A stretch of 64,000 bases of DNA from an uncultured Bacteroidales bacterium (GTDB lineage Bacteria; Bacteroidota; Bacteroidia; Bacteroidales; Bacteroidaceae): the NCBI GenBank assembly GCA_902779845.1, contig CACZCZ010000001.1, positions 62,001-126,000 on the forward strand, written 5' to 3'. The notes beneath the pieces are model-generated. The model did not search any database. It was given only the letters and a program-made list of their open reading frames with translations, and was not told the origin of the DNA. A program made the translations under genes and the position numbers. This document shows positions 30,207 to 39,098 of the stretch, piece after piece. Position 1 is the stretch's first letter. Each line of letters begins with the position of its first letter.

Positions 30207-30632
30207 ATGTCCAATCATATAGATATAGAAAAACATCTCACGGCTCGTGGCGTGAAACCCACCTCCACGCGCATCCTCGTTTACCGGGCGTTAGCAGAAC
30301 ACCGCCATGCCCGTTCGTTGCGTGAGCTGGACGATGAGTTGGACACCGTCGATCGATCCACCATCTTTCGCACCCTGACCCTCTTGCTGGAGCACCATTT
30401 GATTCACGCCATCGAGGATGGTACAGGGGTTGCGAAGTATGAGTTGTGCGAAGGGCACGACCACTGCTCGCCAGACGACCAGCACATCCATTTCTACTGC
30501 CGTGTCTGCCAGCGCACGTTCTGCTTTCACACCATCCACATCCCCACGATTCAGTTGCCAGAGGGTTTCACTATGGAGGGCCTCAACTACCTTGTCAAAG
30601 GTGTATGCCCCAACTGTGCAGAAGAATTGTGA
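30207..30632 (+). CDS. Fur-family metal-responsive repressor
   Basis: 141 residues. A winged helix (LRELDDELDTVDRSTIFRTL) and a metal-binding half rich in His/Cys (EGHDHCSPDDQHIHFYC, CRVCQRTF, CPNC) match Fur proteins; two CxxC pairs point to a structural zinc. Fur, Zur or PerR cannot be told apart here. It lies 34 bases after the nucleoside kinase and 46 before trkH. Confidence 0.88.
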   Translation: MSNHIDIEKHLTARGVKPTSTRILVYRALAEHRHARSLRELDDELDTVDRSTIFRTLTLLLEHHLIHAIEDGTGVAKYELCEGHDHCSPDDQHIHFYCRVCQRTFCFHTIHIPTIQLPEGFTMEGLNYLVKGVCPNCAEEL

Positions 30633-30678
30633 GAGCGTTCAATAAGATATATACGCTAAACACTAAACGAAAACTCTA

Positions 30679-32136
30679 TTGATAAACTGGAAGATTATAT
30701 GGAAGATTATCGGGCAGCTGCTGGGCCTTGAGGCCACGCTGATGCTGGGCTGTCTGGTAATGTCATTAGCCTATGGCGAAGATGACGCCTACGCCTTCGC
30801 TGTCTCCGTCGTCACCACCGCCCTCACAGGTGGAGCCCTGCACTACATCGGTCACAACTCATCAAACACCATGTCTCGGCGTGATTCCTTCCTCCTGGTG
30901 ACGCTGGTGTGGCTTGTCTTCAGCCTTTTCGGCTCATTCCCCTTCTATCTCAGCGGCTATGTCCCCTCAATAACCGATTCCTACTTCGAAACCATTTCGG
31001 GTTTCACCACTACAGGCGCATCGCTCATCGATGATGTAGAACGCCTGCCGCATGCGCTGCTCTTCTGGCGCAGCCTCACGCAGTGGGTGGGCGGTCTGGG
31101 CATCGTCTTCTTCACCATCGCCATCATCCCGTCGATGGTAGGTGGTAGCGTAAAGGTCTTCTCTGCCGAAGCCACAGGTCCTATGCGCACGAAGATGCAC
31201 CCTCGCCTCAGCACCACAGGACACTGGATTTGGGGCATCTACTCGCTGATGACGCTGGCCTGCGCTCTATGCTTCTATCTTGAGGGCATGAGTGGCTTCG
31301 ATTGTTTCAACTACGCGATGACCGTCACGGCCACGGGAGGCTTTGCCACGCACAATGCCAGCACAGGCTACTTCAAGAATGCCGCCATCGACTACACGGC
31401 CATCTTCTTTATGTTCCTGTGTGGCACCAGCTTCACGCTGCTGTATCTGGCCATCTTCAAGCACAAGATTAAGGAGTTCTTCAAGAATAGCGAGTTCCGC
31501 CTTTACGTCTCCGTAATCGTCGTATGCACAGTGCTTATCATGTTCATCGTCATGCGTGGCTGCCACTATCCCGTTGCAGATGCTTTCCGCTCCAGCCTCT
31601 TCCAGGTTGTCTCCTTCCTCACCACCACAGGCGTCTTCAACGATGACGCTGGCCAATGGCCACATATCACATGGGTCATCCTTACCGTATGCATGTTCAT
31701 TGGAGGTTGTTCCGGCTCCACGAGTGGTGGCTTCAAATGTGTCCGTATGGTGATGCTCTGGAAAATGCTGCGCAACGAGCTCCGCTCCACCCTCCATCCC
31801 AGTGCCGTGCTGCCTGTACGCGTGAACGGCTATGTGGTATCTGTCAACCGCCAGCTGGCCCTCTTCGCCTTCTTCACCGCTTATGTCCTGCTCTGCCTCT
31901 TCGTTTATTTCATCATGATGATTCTGGGCATCGACAGCACGAATGCCTTCACAATAGCTTTCAGCTGTGCCAGTAACGTAGGTCCCACACTCGGTTTGGA
32001 GATAGGTCCTACCATGTCATGGAGTCATCTCCCAGACGTTGTCAAATGGATGCTCTCGCTGTTGATGCTCATGGGACGTCTTGAAATCCTTTCCGTCCTC
32101 GTCCTCTTCACCCGCAGTTTTTGGAGAGACAAATAA
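30679..32136 (+). CDS. trkH: TrkH-family potassium uptake channel
   Basis: 485 residues with about ten membrane helices and four pore loops. The selectivity signatures are visible: ISGFTTTGASLI, TVTATGGFATHN, FLTTTGVFNDD and SCASNVGPTLG. The likely start is TTG at 30679 (read MINWKIIWKIIGQLLG); no ATG lies nearby. The regulatory partner TrkA, often adjacent in Bacteroidota, is missing from this window. Convergent with the radical SAM gene, 4 bases between stops. Confidence 0.92.
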   Translation: MINWKIIWKIIGQLLGLEATLMLGCLVMSLAYGEDDAYAFAVSVVTTALTGGALHYIGHNSSNTMSRRDSFLLVTLVWLVFSLFGSFPFYLSGYVPSITDSYFETISGFTTTGASLIDDVERLPHALLFWRSLTQWVGGLGIVFFTIAIIPSMVGGSVKVFSAEATGPMRTKMHPRLSTTGHWIWGIYSLMTLACALCFYLEGMSGFDCFNYAMTVTATGGFATHNASTGYFKNAAIDYTAIFFMFLCGTSFTLLYLAIFKHKIKEFFKNSEFRLYVSVIVVCTVLIMFIVMRGCHYPVADAFRSSLFQVVSFLTTTGVFNDDAGQWPHITWVILTVCMFIGGCSGSTSGGFKCVRMVMLWKMLRNELRSTLHPSAVLPVRVNGYVVSVNRQLALFAFFTAYVLLCLFVYFIMMILGIDSTNAFTIAFSCASNVGPTLGLEIGPTMSWSHLPDVVKWMLSLLMLMGRLEILSVLVLFTRSFWRDK

Positions 32137-32140
32137 CATC

Positions 32141-32920
32141 TTAATAAGCCACAGAACAGGGAATACCCAGCGCTCTCACCTGCTCTGCAATGCTGTCCAG
32201 CACATCAGGTGCCGCCTTTCGCAGCGTGCTGACTGGCGTCTCGCGGTCGATGGTGTAAATCATCACCTGCATAGGCCCTATCTTCTTCAACGCCTCCAAC
32301 CACGGCTCCACAAAGCGCGCCGATGTATTGTCCACATCGGTGCCCGCTGCATCGGTGCCTGTCAGGAACATCGTCTGGATGATGACATGCCCACGGAAAT
32401 GGATGAGCCCATCGACGATGGCTTCCACGAAATAAGGTCCCGTGGGGCGATCCACCATCTTGATGAATGCCTCATCGATGGTATCCAACTTCAAGATGTT
32501 ATTATCGACGCGACAGAGGGCTGCGAAGACATCGGGCCGTAGGATGCGGGTAGCATTACTAAGCACGCTGATACGTGCCTCTGGGCAGTAACGGTCGCGC
32601 AACGCGCGCGTATCTTCTATTATATGAGGGAAGTCGGGGTGGAGTGTCGGTTCTCCGTTGCCGGCAAATGTCAGTACATCCGGTTTGGGACCCTCTTTAG
32701 CCATCTGCTGCAGACGTTCCTCCAGCGCCCTGCTCACCTCTTCGCGCGTAGGCATCTTCGCTGTCGGCCTGCGTTCTGCATTCAATCCACATTCGCAGTA
32801 GATACAATCAAAGGAACATACCTTGCCATCGGCCGGCAAGAGATTGATGCCCAGTGACACGCCGAGACGACGGCTGTGGATAGGACCAAAGATAGGCGAA
32901 GGATAGATAACTGTGGACAT
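32141..32920 (-). CDS. Radical SAM protein, short form
   Basis: 259 residues. The iron-sulfur motif CSFDCIYCECG (CX3CX2C) follows FGPIHSRRLGVSLGINLLP, and FAGNGEPTLHPDF is the GGEP-like SAM-binding motif. This layout resembles the small radical SAM proteins annotated as MoaA-like or wybutosine-related; the reaction is unknown. The ATG at 32920 is chosen; the upstream ATG at 32962 is inside a hairpin. Confidence 0.85.
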   Translation of the reverse strand: MSTVIYPSPIFGPIHSRRLGVSLGINLLPADGKVCSFDCIYCECGLNAERRPTAKMPTREEVSRALEERLQQMAKEGPKPDVLTFAGNGEPTLHPDFPHIIEDTRALRDRYCPEARISVLSNATRILRPDVFAALCRVDNNILKLDTIDEAFIKMVDRPTGPYFVEAIVDGLIHFRGHVIIQTMFLTGTDAAGTDVDNTSARFVEPWLEALKKIGPMQVMIYTIDRETPVSTLRKAAPDVLDSIAEQVRALGIPCSVAY

Positions 32921-32939
32921 AGTGGTGGTGTTTTGAAGT

Positions 32940-32977
32940 TCGGGCGAAACCCATGCATTCATGGATTCCGCCCGAAA
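32940..32977 (-). terminator. Hairpin terminator after secDF
   Basis: TTCGGGCG and CGCCCGAA pair perfectly; with G-T wobbles the stem extends to about 17 bases around an AATG loop. No long T-run follows. Confidence 0.65.
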
Positions 32978-33000
32978 GAAATTTAGTGAAAAGTGTTTTA

Positions 33001-36000
33001 TTACTTGTCGTACTCTTCTTCCTTGATCTTGCGACCCATGATCAGGTATGCCGTGGGAGCGGCAATGAACATGGAGGTCAGGGTGCCGATGATGACACCG
33101 AGCATCATGGCGAATGCGAAGCTCTTGATGCTGGCACCACCGAAGACGAAGATGAACAACAGGACGATGAACGTGGAGACGGACGTGTTGATGGTACGCG
33201 TCAGGGTGGCGTTCAGCGACTGGTTGAAGAGGAGCTGCTTGTCGCGCTTGGGATAGAGACCGAGGTTCTCACGGATACGGTCGAAGACGACCACCTTATC
33301 GTTGATGGAGTAACCGATACAGGTCAGCAGAGCACCGATGAACGTCTGGTCAATCTCCAGCGAGAAGGGCATCCAACCCCAGCAAGCGGAGAACATGCCG
33401 AGGATGAAGATGGTATCAACGGCGAGGGCCGTGATGGCACCCACGGAGAAGGCTACGTTGCGGAAGCGGACGAGGATATACACGAAGATGACAATCAGCG
33501 CCAGGATGACGGAGATGATGGCACCGCGGGTGATGTCAGCAGCGATGGACGGACCCACCTTCTGAGAACTGATGATAGAACCACCAGCACGCTCGTCGCG
33601 GTTGATGAAGGTCTGCTCGTCGAGATCGGCACTCAGGAGGCCGCCGTCCTTGAGGACGGTAAAGAGCTTGCTCTCAATCTCGCTGTCCACTTCGCTGCCA
33701 TCCTCATCGATGCGGTAGTTGGTGGAGATACGGATGGTCTTGCCCTCGGTGCCCAGTGCAATGGCGCTGGTGTTACTCTCGGGGAAGGCATTGGCGAGGA
33801 GGCCGCGAACGGTCTCGGGCTGCACCTCGTTCTCGAAGAGAACCACGAAGTTGCGACCGCCGGTGAAGTCGATACTCTGAGAGAAGCCGCGGCCTATCCA
33901 GCTGCCAATAGCCAGCACAGCAATGGCACCGAAGATGGCGAAGGACTTCTTGTAGCTGCCCATGAAGTTGAAGTTCGTGTCGGAAAGGAACTTGCGGCTC
34001 AAGGGGGTAGTGAAGGTGAGGTCAAGCCACTTCTCCTTAGCCATCAGGCTGTCGAACACCACGCGCGTGAGATATACAGCGGTGAAGAAGGAGATGATGA
34101 TACCAATGATATAGGTTGTGGCGAAGCCGCGGATAGGACCTGTACCGAAGTAGTAGAGGATGATACCTGTGAGGACGCTCGTCACGTTGGAGTCGATGAT
34201 AGCGCTGAAGGCGTTGCTGTAGCCGGCCTGCATAGCCTGGCGCACGGCCTTGCCACTGCGCATCTCTTCCTTGGTACGCTCGAAGATCAGCACGTTAGCA
34301 TCGACGGCCATACCCAGTGTCAATACCATACCGGCGATACCGCTCATGGTCAGAGCTGCCTGGAAGCTGGTGAGAATGCCGAGGGTGAAGAAGAGGTTGA
34401 AGAGCAGTGCGCAGTTGGCAACCATACCGGGACGGAAGCCGTACATGCTGACCATGTAGAGCATCAGGGCGATGAAGGCGAGCACCATGCTCCAGAGGCC
34501 CTGGCGGATGGACTCCTGACCGAGCGAAGGACCAACAATCTCGTCGCTGACGATGTTGGCGGGAGCGGGCATCTTACCGGACTTCAGCACGTTGGCCAAG
34601 TCACGGGTGTCCTCGGGTGTGAAGTGGCCTGTGATCTGGCTGTTACCACCCGTGATCTCGTTCTGCACGTTGGGGGCGCTATAGACATAGTTGTCGAGGA
34701 CGATGGCGATGGGACGGTGCACGTTGGCCTTCGTCAAGGCAGCCCAACGACGGGCACCCTCGACATTCATCTGCATGCTGACGCAGGGACGGCCCTGCTG
34801 GTCGAACTCATCCTTGGCATCGGTGACGACGTCGCCCTCCAGGGGAGCACGGCCGTTGCGCTCAGTGATCTTGATGGCATAGAGCTCAAAGACCTCATCG
34901 TTCTTATCGACACCCTTGACGCCCCAGAGGAGCTTCAGGTCGGCAGGCAGGACAGCCTTAGCCTCGGGCGTCTCAAAGAGCGCGTTGATGGCCTCCATCT
35001 CACGCTTGCTGGCATAACCTACGACGCAACCGTTTTCCTGATTCAACACCTGCAGACGAGCCAACAGCGGGTGAGCTTTAAGTGCTTCCTCGGTGGCAGC
35101 AGCACTGGATGCGGAAGCCTCAGCCTTGTCGCCCTTGGCGATAGCGGCGAGGGCATCGTCGGTGGTGGCAGCAGCGCTGTCAGCAACGGCTTCTGTGGCC
35201 TCGGCGACCTCGGGAGAACCCTCGGGGGCTGTTACCTCAGTGCTGTCAGAGGTTTCTACGCCAGCGGCAGCAAGCTTGCTGTCGAGTTGGATGAGGAAGG
35301 GAACTGCCTCGGAAGTGGTGTAGGTCTCCCAGAACTCCAGATTAGCGGAACCCTGAAGGAGCTTACGCACGCGGTCGGGCTCCTTGATACCAGGGAGCTC
35401 CACCATGATGCGACCCTCCTGACCCTCAAGGGCCTGGATGTTGGGCTGCACGACACCGAAGCGGTCGATACGTGTACGGATGACGTTGAAAGAGTTATCA
35501 ATGGCGGCCTTTACCTCTTCACGCAGCACAGCCTCCACCTCGCGGTCGGTGCTCTTGGTGTTCACTTTGCCACGCAGCTGCTGCGTAGCGAAGAGTTCAG
35601 CAAGCGAGCTGTTGGGAGCCAGCGCCTTGTAGTCTTTAACGAAGAGAGTAATGAAATCGCCCTGACCGGCCTTGGCTTCTGCCTTAGCCTGTTCTACGGC
35701 TTGATTGAAGTTGGCATCTTCTTTGTGATCGGCGAGCGCCTTAACCACATCGGGCACAGACACCTCGAGGATGACGTTCATACCACCCTTCAAGTCCAGA
35801 CCCAAACCGATACCCATCTCGCGGCACTCCTTGAGTGTCCAGACCCCGAAATATACGGGTTCGTTAGCGAGGGAGTCCAAGTAATGCTGACCAGCAGCTT
35901 CGCCCTCAACAGCAGCAATCTCCTTAGCTTTGCTCTCGAAGTGGTTGGTCACGAACGAGAAGCTGAGGTAGAAGATGCAGACAAGTGCAAGCAGGACAGC

Positions 36001-36030
36001 GAAAACTTTTACGAATCCTTTGTTTTGCAT
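33001..36030 (-). CDS. secDF: Protein translocase fusion SecDF
   Basis: 1009 residues with SecD and SecF joined in one chain. Twelve membrane helices are expected. SecD: the first helix is near FAVLLALVCIFYLSFSF, GIGLGLDLKGGMNVILEV is the family signature, and the helices begin with GLWSMVLAFIALMLYM. SecF: SIDFTGGRNFVV and VGAITALAVDTIFIL. It uses the proton gradient to pull exported proteins. Residues about 243-314 are an Ala/Glu/Thr-rich insert, perhaps a flexible linker. Its promoter is at 36113-36121. The complementary strand is open for over 1000 codons; I regard that as a shadow. Confidence 0.97.
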   Translation of the reverse strand: MQNKGFVKVFAVLLALVCIFYLSFSFVTNHFESKAKEIAAVEGEAAGQHYLDSLANEPVYFGVWTLKECREMGIGLGLDLKGGMNVILEVSVPDVVKALADHKEDANFNQAVEQAKAEAKAGQGDFITLFVKDYKALAPNSSLAELFATQQLRGKVNTKSTDREVEAVLREEVKAAIDNSFNVIRTRIDRFGVVQPNIQALEGQEGRIMVELPGIKEPDRVRKLLQGSANLEFWETYTTSEAVPFLIQLDSKLAAAGVETSDSTEVTAPEGSPEVAEATEAVADSAAATTDDALAAIAKGDKAEASASSAAATEEALKAHPLLARLQVLNQENGCVVGYASKREMEAINALFETPEAKAVLPADLKLLWGVKGVDKNDEVFELYAIKITERNGRAPLEGDVVTDAKDEFDQQGRPCVSMQMNVEGARRWAALTKANVHRPIAIVLDNYVYSAPNVQNEITGGNSQITGHFTPEDTRDLANVLKSGKMPAPANIVSDEIVGPSLGQESIRQGLWSMVLAFIALMLYMVSMYGFRPGMVANCALLFNLFFTLGILTSFQAALTMSGIAGMVLTLGMAVDANVLIFERTKEEMRSGKAVRQAMQAGYSNAFSAIIDSNVTSVLTGIILYYFGTGPIRGFATTYIIGIIISFFTAVYLTRVVFDSLMAKEKWLDLTFTTPLSRKFLSDTNFNFMGSYKKSFAIFGAIAVLAIGSWIGRGFSQSIDFTGGRNFVVLFENEVQPETVRGLLANAFPESNTSAIALGTEGKTIRISTNYRIDEDGSEVDSEIESKLFTVLKDGGLLSADLDEQTFINRDERAGGSIISSQKVGPSIAADITRGAIISVILALIVIFVYILVRFRNVAFSVGAITALAVDTIFILGMFSACWGWMPFSLEIDQTFIGALLTCIGYSINDKVVVFDRIRENLGLYPKRDKQLLFNQSLNATLTRTINTSVSTFIVLLFIFVFGGASIKSFAFAMMLGVIIGTLTSMFIAAPTAYLIMGRKIKEEEYDK

Positions 36031-36112
36031 TTTGAATGAATTGTTTTGTTGTTATTTGTTGATTTTCTCTTCTTTTTTGGAGCCAATCGGGGCGTTGCGC
36101 CCAAAATAGCGC

Positions 36113-36121
36113 GCAAATGTA
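36113..36121 (-). promoter_or_regulatory. -7 promoter element (secDF)
   Basis: Minus-strand TACATTTGC, about 83 bases before the ATG at 36030. Confidence 0.55.
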
Positions 36122-36189
36122 CACCTTTTTTATGGAAAAGTGGTTCTAAAATACCAAATATTTGGCTTTTGGAGTGTTTTTTATGGCTT

Positions 36190-37248
36190 TTAGGGTGTTT
36201 TTCTGATCAATCTGGTGCGAATTGGGAAGTGATCAGACCATCTTATATGACTTTCAACACTCGTACGACAACTCTTCCATCTCTCGCCATCGAAAAGGAT
36301 GTGATCAATGCGCACGGGGAAGCCCTTTTCGTGGTAAGTGAAACCTAGACCATTTCCACTCTCGCGGAAGGCGCTGGTCAAACGACGTGTCAGCAGACGA
36401 TGTGTATAGGAGACAGGCGTATCGTTGAAGTCGCCACAGACGATGACAGGACGCGGCAACCATGCCTCCACGATAGCCGCTAAGCTGTCGGCCTGCGCAG
36501 CACGCAGAGGTGAGGCTTTGGTGAGGAGTTGCACGATGGGTGAGAGATCCTTGCGCATCGAATCACGCTCATGCCGCTCGATAGCCTCGCGATAGGCCTG
36601 TTTCATTTCAGGCGAAAGTTTATTACTCTGCAGGTGCACACTCAGTAATAAGAGAGTGTCCTTGCCGTCTTGGAGATAAGCTCTTAGCGCATGGCATGGT
36701 TCCCCCTCCAGTGCCAGCGTATCGCTATCGAGGATGGGAAGTCGGGAGTAGAGCGTGAACTCCTTCTTGCTGACACAAGAGTAGCCCTTTTTCTCCATTT
36801 CATCGCTTAATTCAGGCTTGTTGGAGGACTCCTGAAGGCAGATGATATCGACATCGGAGGTGGCGAGATATGTAAAGACACGATTGGTGCCATCCTCTAC
36901 GGACTCTGGCATGCCATAACTATGGCTGTTGTAGCTGAGGATGGTGATTGTAGAATCTACAGCCCCCTTGGACGGCAGATTCACGGGCAGATAGTCACGC
37001 AGAAAACTGCCACAGGCCACAAAGCCGATGATAGGTATCCACACACGCTTCACCTTGAATACCAACCAGAAAAAAACGAATAGCAGGTTGCCAACCACGA
37101 AGGCGGGGAAGAGCAGGCTCATCAGCGTCAAACGGGGATGCAACTCGGGATGCAGATAGGTGACACCGCAGCACGCCCACAGGAGCAGAATCGTGGCAAC
37201 GTTGGCACCCGTGAAGAGTTGCACCAAAATGGTTTTGATAACCTTCAT
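36190..37248 (-). CDS. Membrane-anchored endonuclease/exonuclease/phosphatase family protein
   Basis: 352 residues. Three N-terminal hydrophobic segments (to about residue 90) are followed by an EEP fold: LSYNSHSYG, IICLQESS (metal Glu), LLLSVHLQS, VICGDFNDTPVS, GFTYH and RIDHILFD, then WSDHFPI. All main catalytic residues are present. Substrate could be a phospholipid, nucleic acid or phosphoinositide-like molecule outside the cell. The start overlaps the rhomboid stop by four bases (ATGA). Confidence 0.88.
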   Translation of the reverse strand: MKVIKTILVQLFTGANVATILLLWACCGVTYLHPELHPRLTLMSLLFPAFVVGNLLFVFFWLVFKVKRVWIPIIGFVACGSFLRDYLPVNLPSKGAVDSTITILSYNSHSYGMPESVEDGTNRVFTYLATSDVDIICLQESSNKPELSDEMEKKGYSCVSKKEFTLYSRLPILDSDTLALEGEPCHALRAYLQDGKDTLLLLSVHLQSNKLSPEMKQAYREAIERHERDSMRKDLSPIVQLLTKASPLRAAQADSLAAIVEAWLPRPVIVCGDFNDTPVSYTHRLLTRRLTSAFRESGNGLGFTYHEKGFPVRIDHILFDGERWKSCRTSVESHIRWSDHFPIRTRLIRKTP

Positions 37249-38240
37249 CGTTCGCTGGCTTCAAAGAGTTTGCGTTTCTCGTCATCCGAGAGGCTATCAT
37301 AGCCACCCTGCTTCACTTTCGCCAGGATGCGATCTATCTCTTCCTCGCGCGCCTGCTTGCGCGCGTTCCATTCTATATCATCGGCGTGCTTCGCGCTACC
37401 TACATGCACCTTCATGCGCGGTTTGCGCCTGCGCTCAAACCATGCCTGCATACGCTTCCACATGCTGTCTCGCTTCCTCGTGCCCTCCGTGACATCCTCA
37501 TAGCTGGTGTAATAGTCATTATAACCGCCGTAGCTGCCATAGCCACCGCCGCCTCCACCAAAAAAGCGATTGTGGTCGTTGGGGTGTTTGCGCCAATACA
37601 TAATCAGTGCCAGACCAAAAAGCATACCACCGAGATGCGCCACATGAGCCACGCCGTCACCTGGGTTGCCTAACGCACTCAACAATTCAATGACGGCATA
37701 ACCCGTGACGAGCCACTTGGCTTTGATAGGAACCGGAATAGGAATGATGAACAGACGGTTCTCAGGAAAAGTCATGCCGTAGCTCAACAGGATACCATAG
37801 ACAGCACCCGAAGCACCTACCGTGGTCCAACGATTCAGGTAGGTACTCATGGGAACCACCATCCCCTCGATATTCACACTATCATAAGCATTCATACCCG
37901 TAAAGAAAAACTCTCCATACTGCGCTACCTCCTGCAAGACACCAGCTCCCAAACCACAGACCACATAGTAAAACAGAAAGCGCTGGGAACCCATCACCTG
38001 CTCCATCAAGCGACCAAACATCCACACGGCAAACATGTTGAAGAAGATATGTTCCAAGCCGCCGTGCACAAACATATAGGTGAACAACTGATAAAGCCGG
38101 AAGTCCGATGCCAGGAAGAAATGCAAGCCCAGCAAATCGTCGAAATCGATACCATAACGCACTGCCACCACCTTTGCAAGGTACATCAACAGATTGATGA
38201 TGATGAGGTTCTTGGTGACAGGAGGCATATTAAAGTTCAT
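37245..38240 (-). CDS. Rhomboid-family intramembrane serine protease
   Basis: About 331 residues with six membrane helices. Catalytic Ser in GASGAVYGILL and His in HVAHLGGMLFG; the HGGLEHIFFNM loop is typical. A Gly/Tyr-rich linker (FFGGGGGGYGSYGGYNDYY) leads into a charged, probably helical C-terminal tail. The ATG at 38240 (MNFNMPPVTK) follows the promoter at 38269-38277; an earlier in-frame ATG at 38384 precedes it. Co-transcribed with the EEP-family gene. Confidence 0.92.
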   Translation of the reverse strand: MNFNMPPVTKNLIIINLLMYLAKVVAVRYGIDFDDLLGLHFFLASDFRLYQLFTYMFVHGGLEHIFFNMFAVWMFGRLMEQVMGSQRFLFYYVVCGLGAGVLQEVAQYGEFFFTGMNAYDSVNIEGMVVPMSTYLNRWTTVGASGAVYGILLSYGMTFPENRLFIIPIPVPIKAKWLVTGYAVIELLSALGNPGDGVAHVAHLGGMLFGLALIMYWRKHPNDHNRFFGGGGGGYGSYGGYNDYYTSYEDVTEGTRKRDSMWKRMQAWFERRRKPRMKVHVGSAKHADDIEWNARKQAREEEIDRILAKVKQGGYDSLSDDEKRKLFEASER

Positions 38241-38268
38241 AAAATGCGTAGTTTTGACGTTTGAGGCC

Positions 38269-38277
38269 GCAAAAGTA
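38269..38277 (-). promoter_or_regulatory. -7 promoter element (rhomboid/EEP pair)
   Basis: Minus-strand TACTTTTGC, 29 bases before the ATG at 38240. Confidence 0.65.
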
Positions 38278-38372
38278 GGCATTTTTATGCGCATTTGGGG
38301 GAATTTCATGATAAAAATATAAAAAAAGATATCTTTTTTCCATTTTTTCTTGGTGCGAATCTCAACTTTCTC

Positions 38373-38381
38373 TATTTTTGC
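38373..38381 (+). promoter_or_regulatory. -7 promoter element (HU gene)
   Basis: TATTTTTGC, 77 bases before the ATG at 38458, giving an A/T-rich leader of about 70 bases. A palindrome AAAAAAGATATCTTTTTT lies near 38323-38339. Confidence 0.6.
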
Positions 38382-38457
38382 CACTGCAAATCAGCATTTA
38401 AATGCTTTTTCTACACAAAGTAATTATAGTTTATTAACCCTCTAAAATCATTTATCA

Positions 38458-38730
38458 ATGAACAAGACTGAATTGACAAGCGCCATCGCCGCTAAGGCTG
38501 GCCTGACAAAAGTGGATGCCAAGAAGGCTCTTGATGCAACCATCGAAGCTATCACCGAGGCTCTCAAGGCTGGTGACAAGGTAGCACTCATCGGCTTCGG
38601 CACATTCGCCGTTGCAAAGCGCGATGCCCGTCAGGGTATCAACCCCCAGACCAAGCAGGTCATCAAGATTGCCGCTAAGAAGCAGGCCAAGTTTAAGGCT
38701 GGTGCTGAACTCGACGCTGCTATCCAGTAA
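38458..38730 (+). CDS. hup: HU-family DNA-binding protein
   Basis: 90 residues, the standard HU length. MNKTELTSAIAAKAGLTKVD, the GFGTFAVAKRDARQGINPQT arm with the intercalating proline, and a C-terminal helix. It bends and compacts DNA as a dimer. It sits alone with its own promoter and terminator. Confidence 0.96.
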   Translation: MNKTELTSAIAAKAGLTKVDAKKALDATIEAITEALKAGDKVALIGFGTFAVAKRDARQGINPQTKQVIKIAAKKQAKFKAGAELDAAIQ

Positions 38731-38756
38731 GTTTCGGTTTTATATCAATTCCATCT

Positions 38757-38787
38757 TAAAAACTGTCCCTCGGGGCAGTTTTTTTAT
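38757..38787 (+). terminator. HU gene terminator
   Basis: AAAACTGTCCC and GGGGCAGTTTT flank a TC loop, with a run of Ts; classical rho-independent form. Confidence 0.88.
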
Positions 38788-38807
38788 GTTTGTAAGAGTA
38801 GGGCTAT

Positions 38808-38933
38808 GCCACGTCATGACCACATCACGTGGTGGCGTAGGTGTATGGGTGATGATTTGAAGAGCATGGTCTTACAGCCTTAAGACCTTGCTCTTAAGGC
38901 GTGAAGGCCAAGGTCTTCGTAACGCAGGGCCTG
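38808..38933. repeat. Overlapping palindromes, related to the 19.8 kb cluster
   Basis: AAGAGCATGGTCTTA (38860-38874) pairs with TAAGACCTTGCTCTT (38881-38895) with one mismatch. GCCTTAAGA (38877-38885) also pairs with TCTTAAGGC (38892-38900), so the two stems exclude each other. Upstream, GCCAC at 38808 and GTGGC at 38832 close another stem. Words such as GAAGAGC-TGGTC and AAGGTCTTC are shared with 19838-19913. The stretch 38731-39098 holds no gene. Confidence 0.75.
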
Positions 38934-39037
38934 GCGACAAGTGCACAACAAACATATATGAGGGCTGGAAAGTGATGAAAAACAGGGGTGTGTTGCGAAA
39001 AAAACAGGTTCGATTCTGATAACTCAAAAAAAATGCG

Positions 39038-39046
39038 TACCTTTGC
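39038..39046 (+). promoter_or_regulatory. -7 promoter element (argS)
   Basis: TACCTTTGC, 52 bases before the ATG at 39099; an earlier in-frame GTG at 38988 lies upstream of it. Confidence 0.65.
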
Positions 39047-39098
39047 ACCCCGAATACAAGGCTATTCACTCGAAATCAACGAAATTCAATATAAGAGT

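Noticed and set aside
32141..32920. Radical SAM protein as the maturase for the Ser-type sulfatase
   Set aside because: It is too short, at 259 residues, and lacks the extra Cys-rich C-terminal region of anaerobic sulfatase maturases.
32953..36039. Open frame of 1028 codons on the plus strand opposite secDF
   Set aside because: It is fully antisense to an unmistakable SecDF gene, has no family features, is unusually rich in His, Glu, Asp and Gly, and fits a codon-bias shadow.
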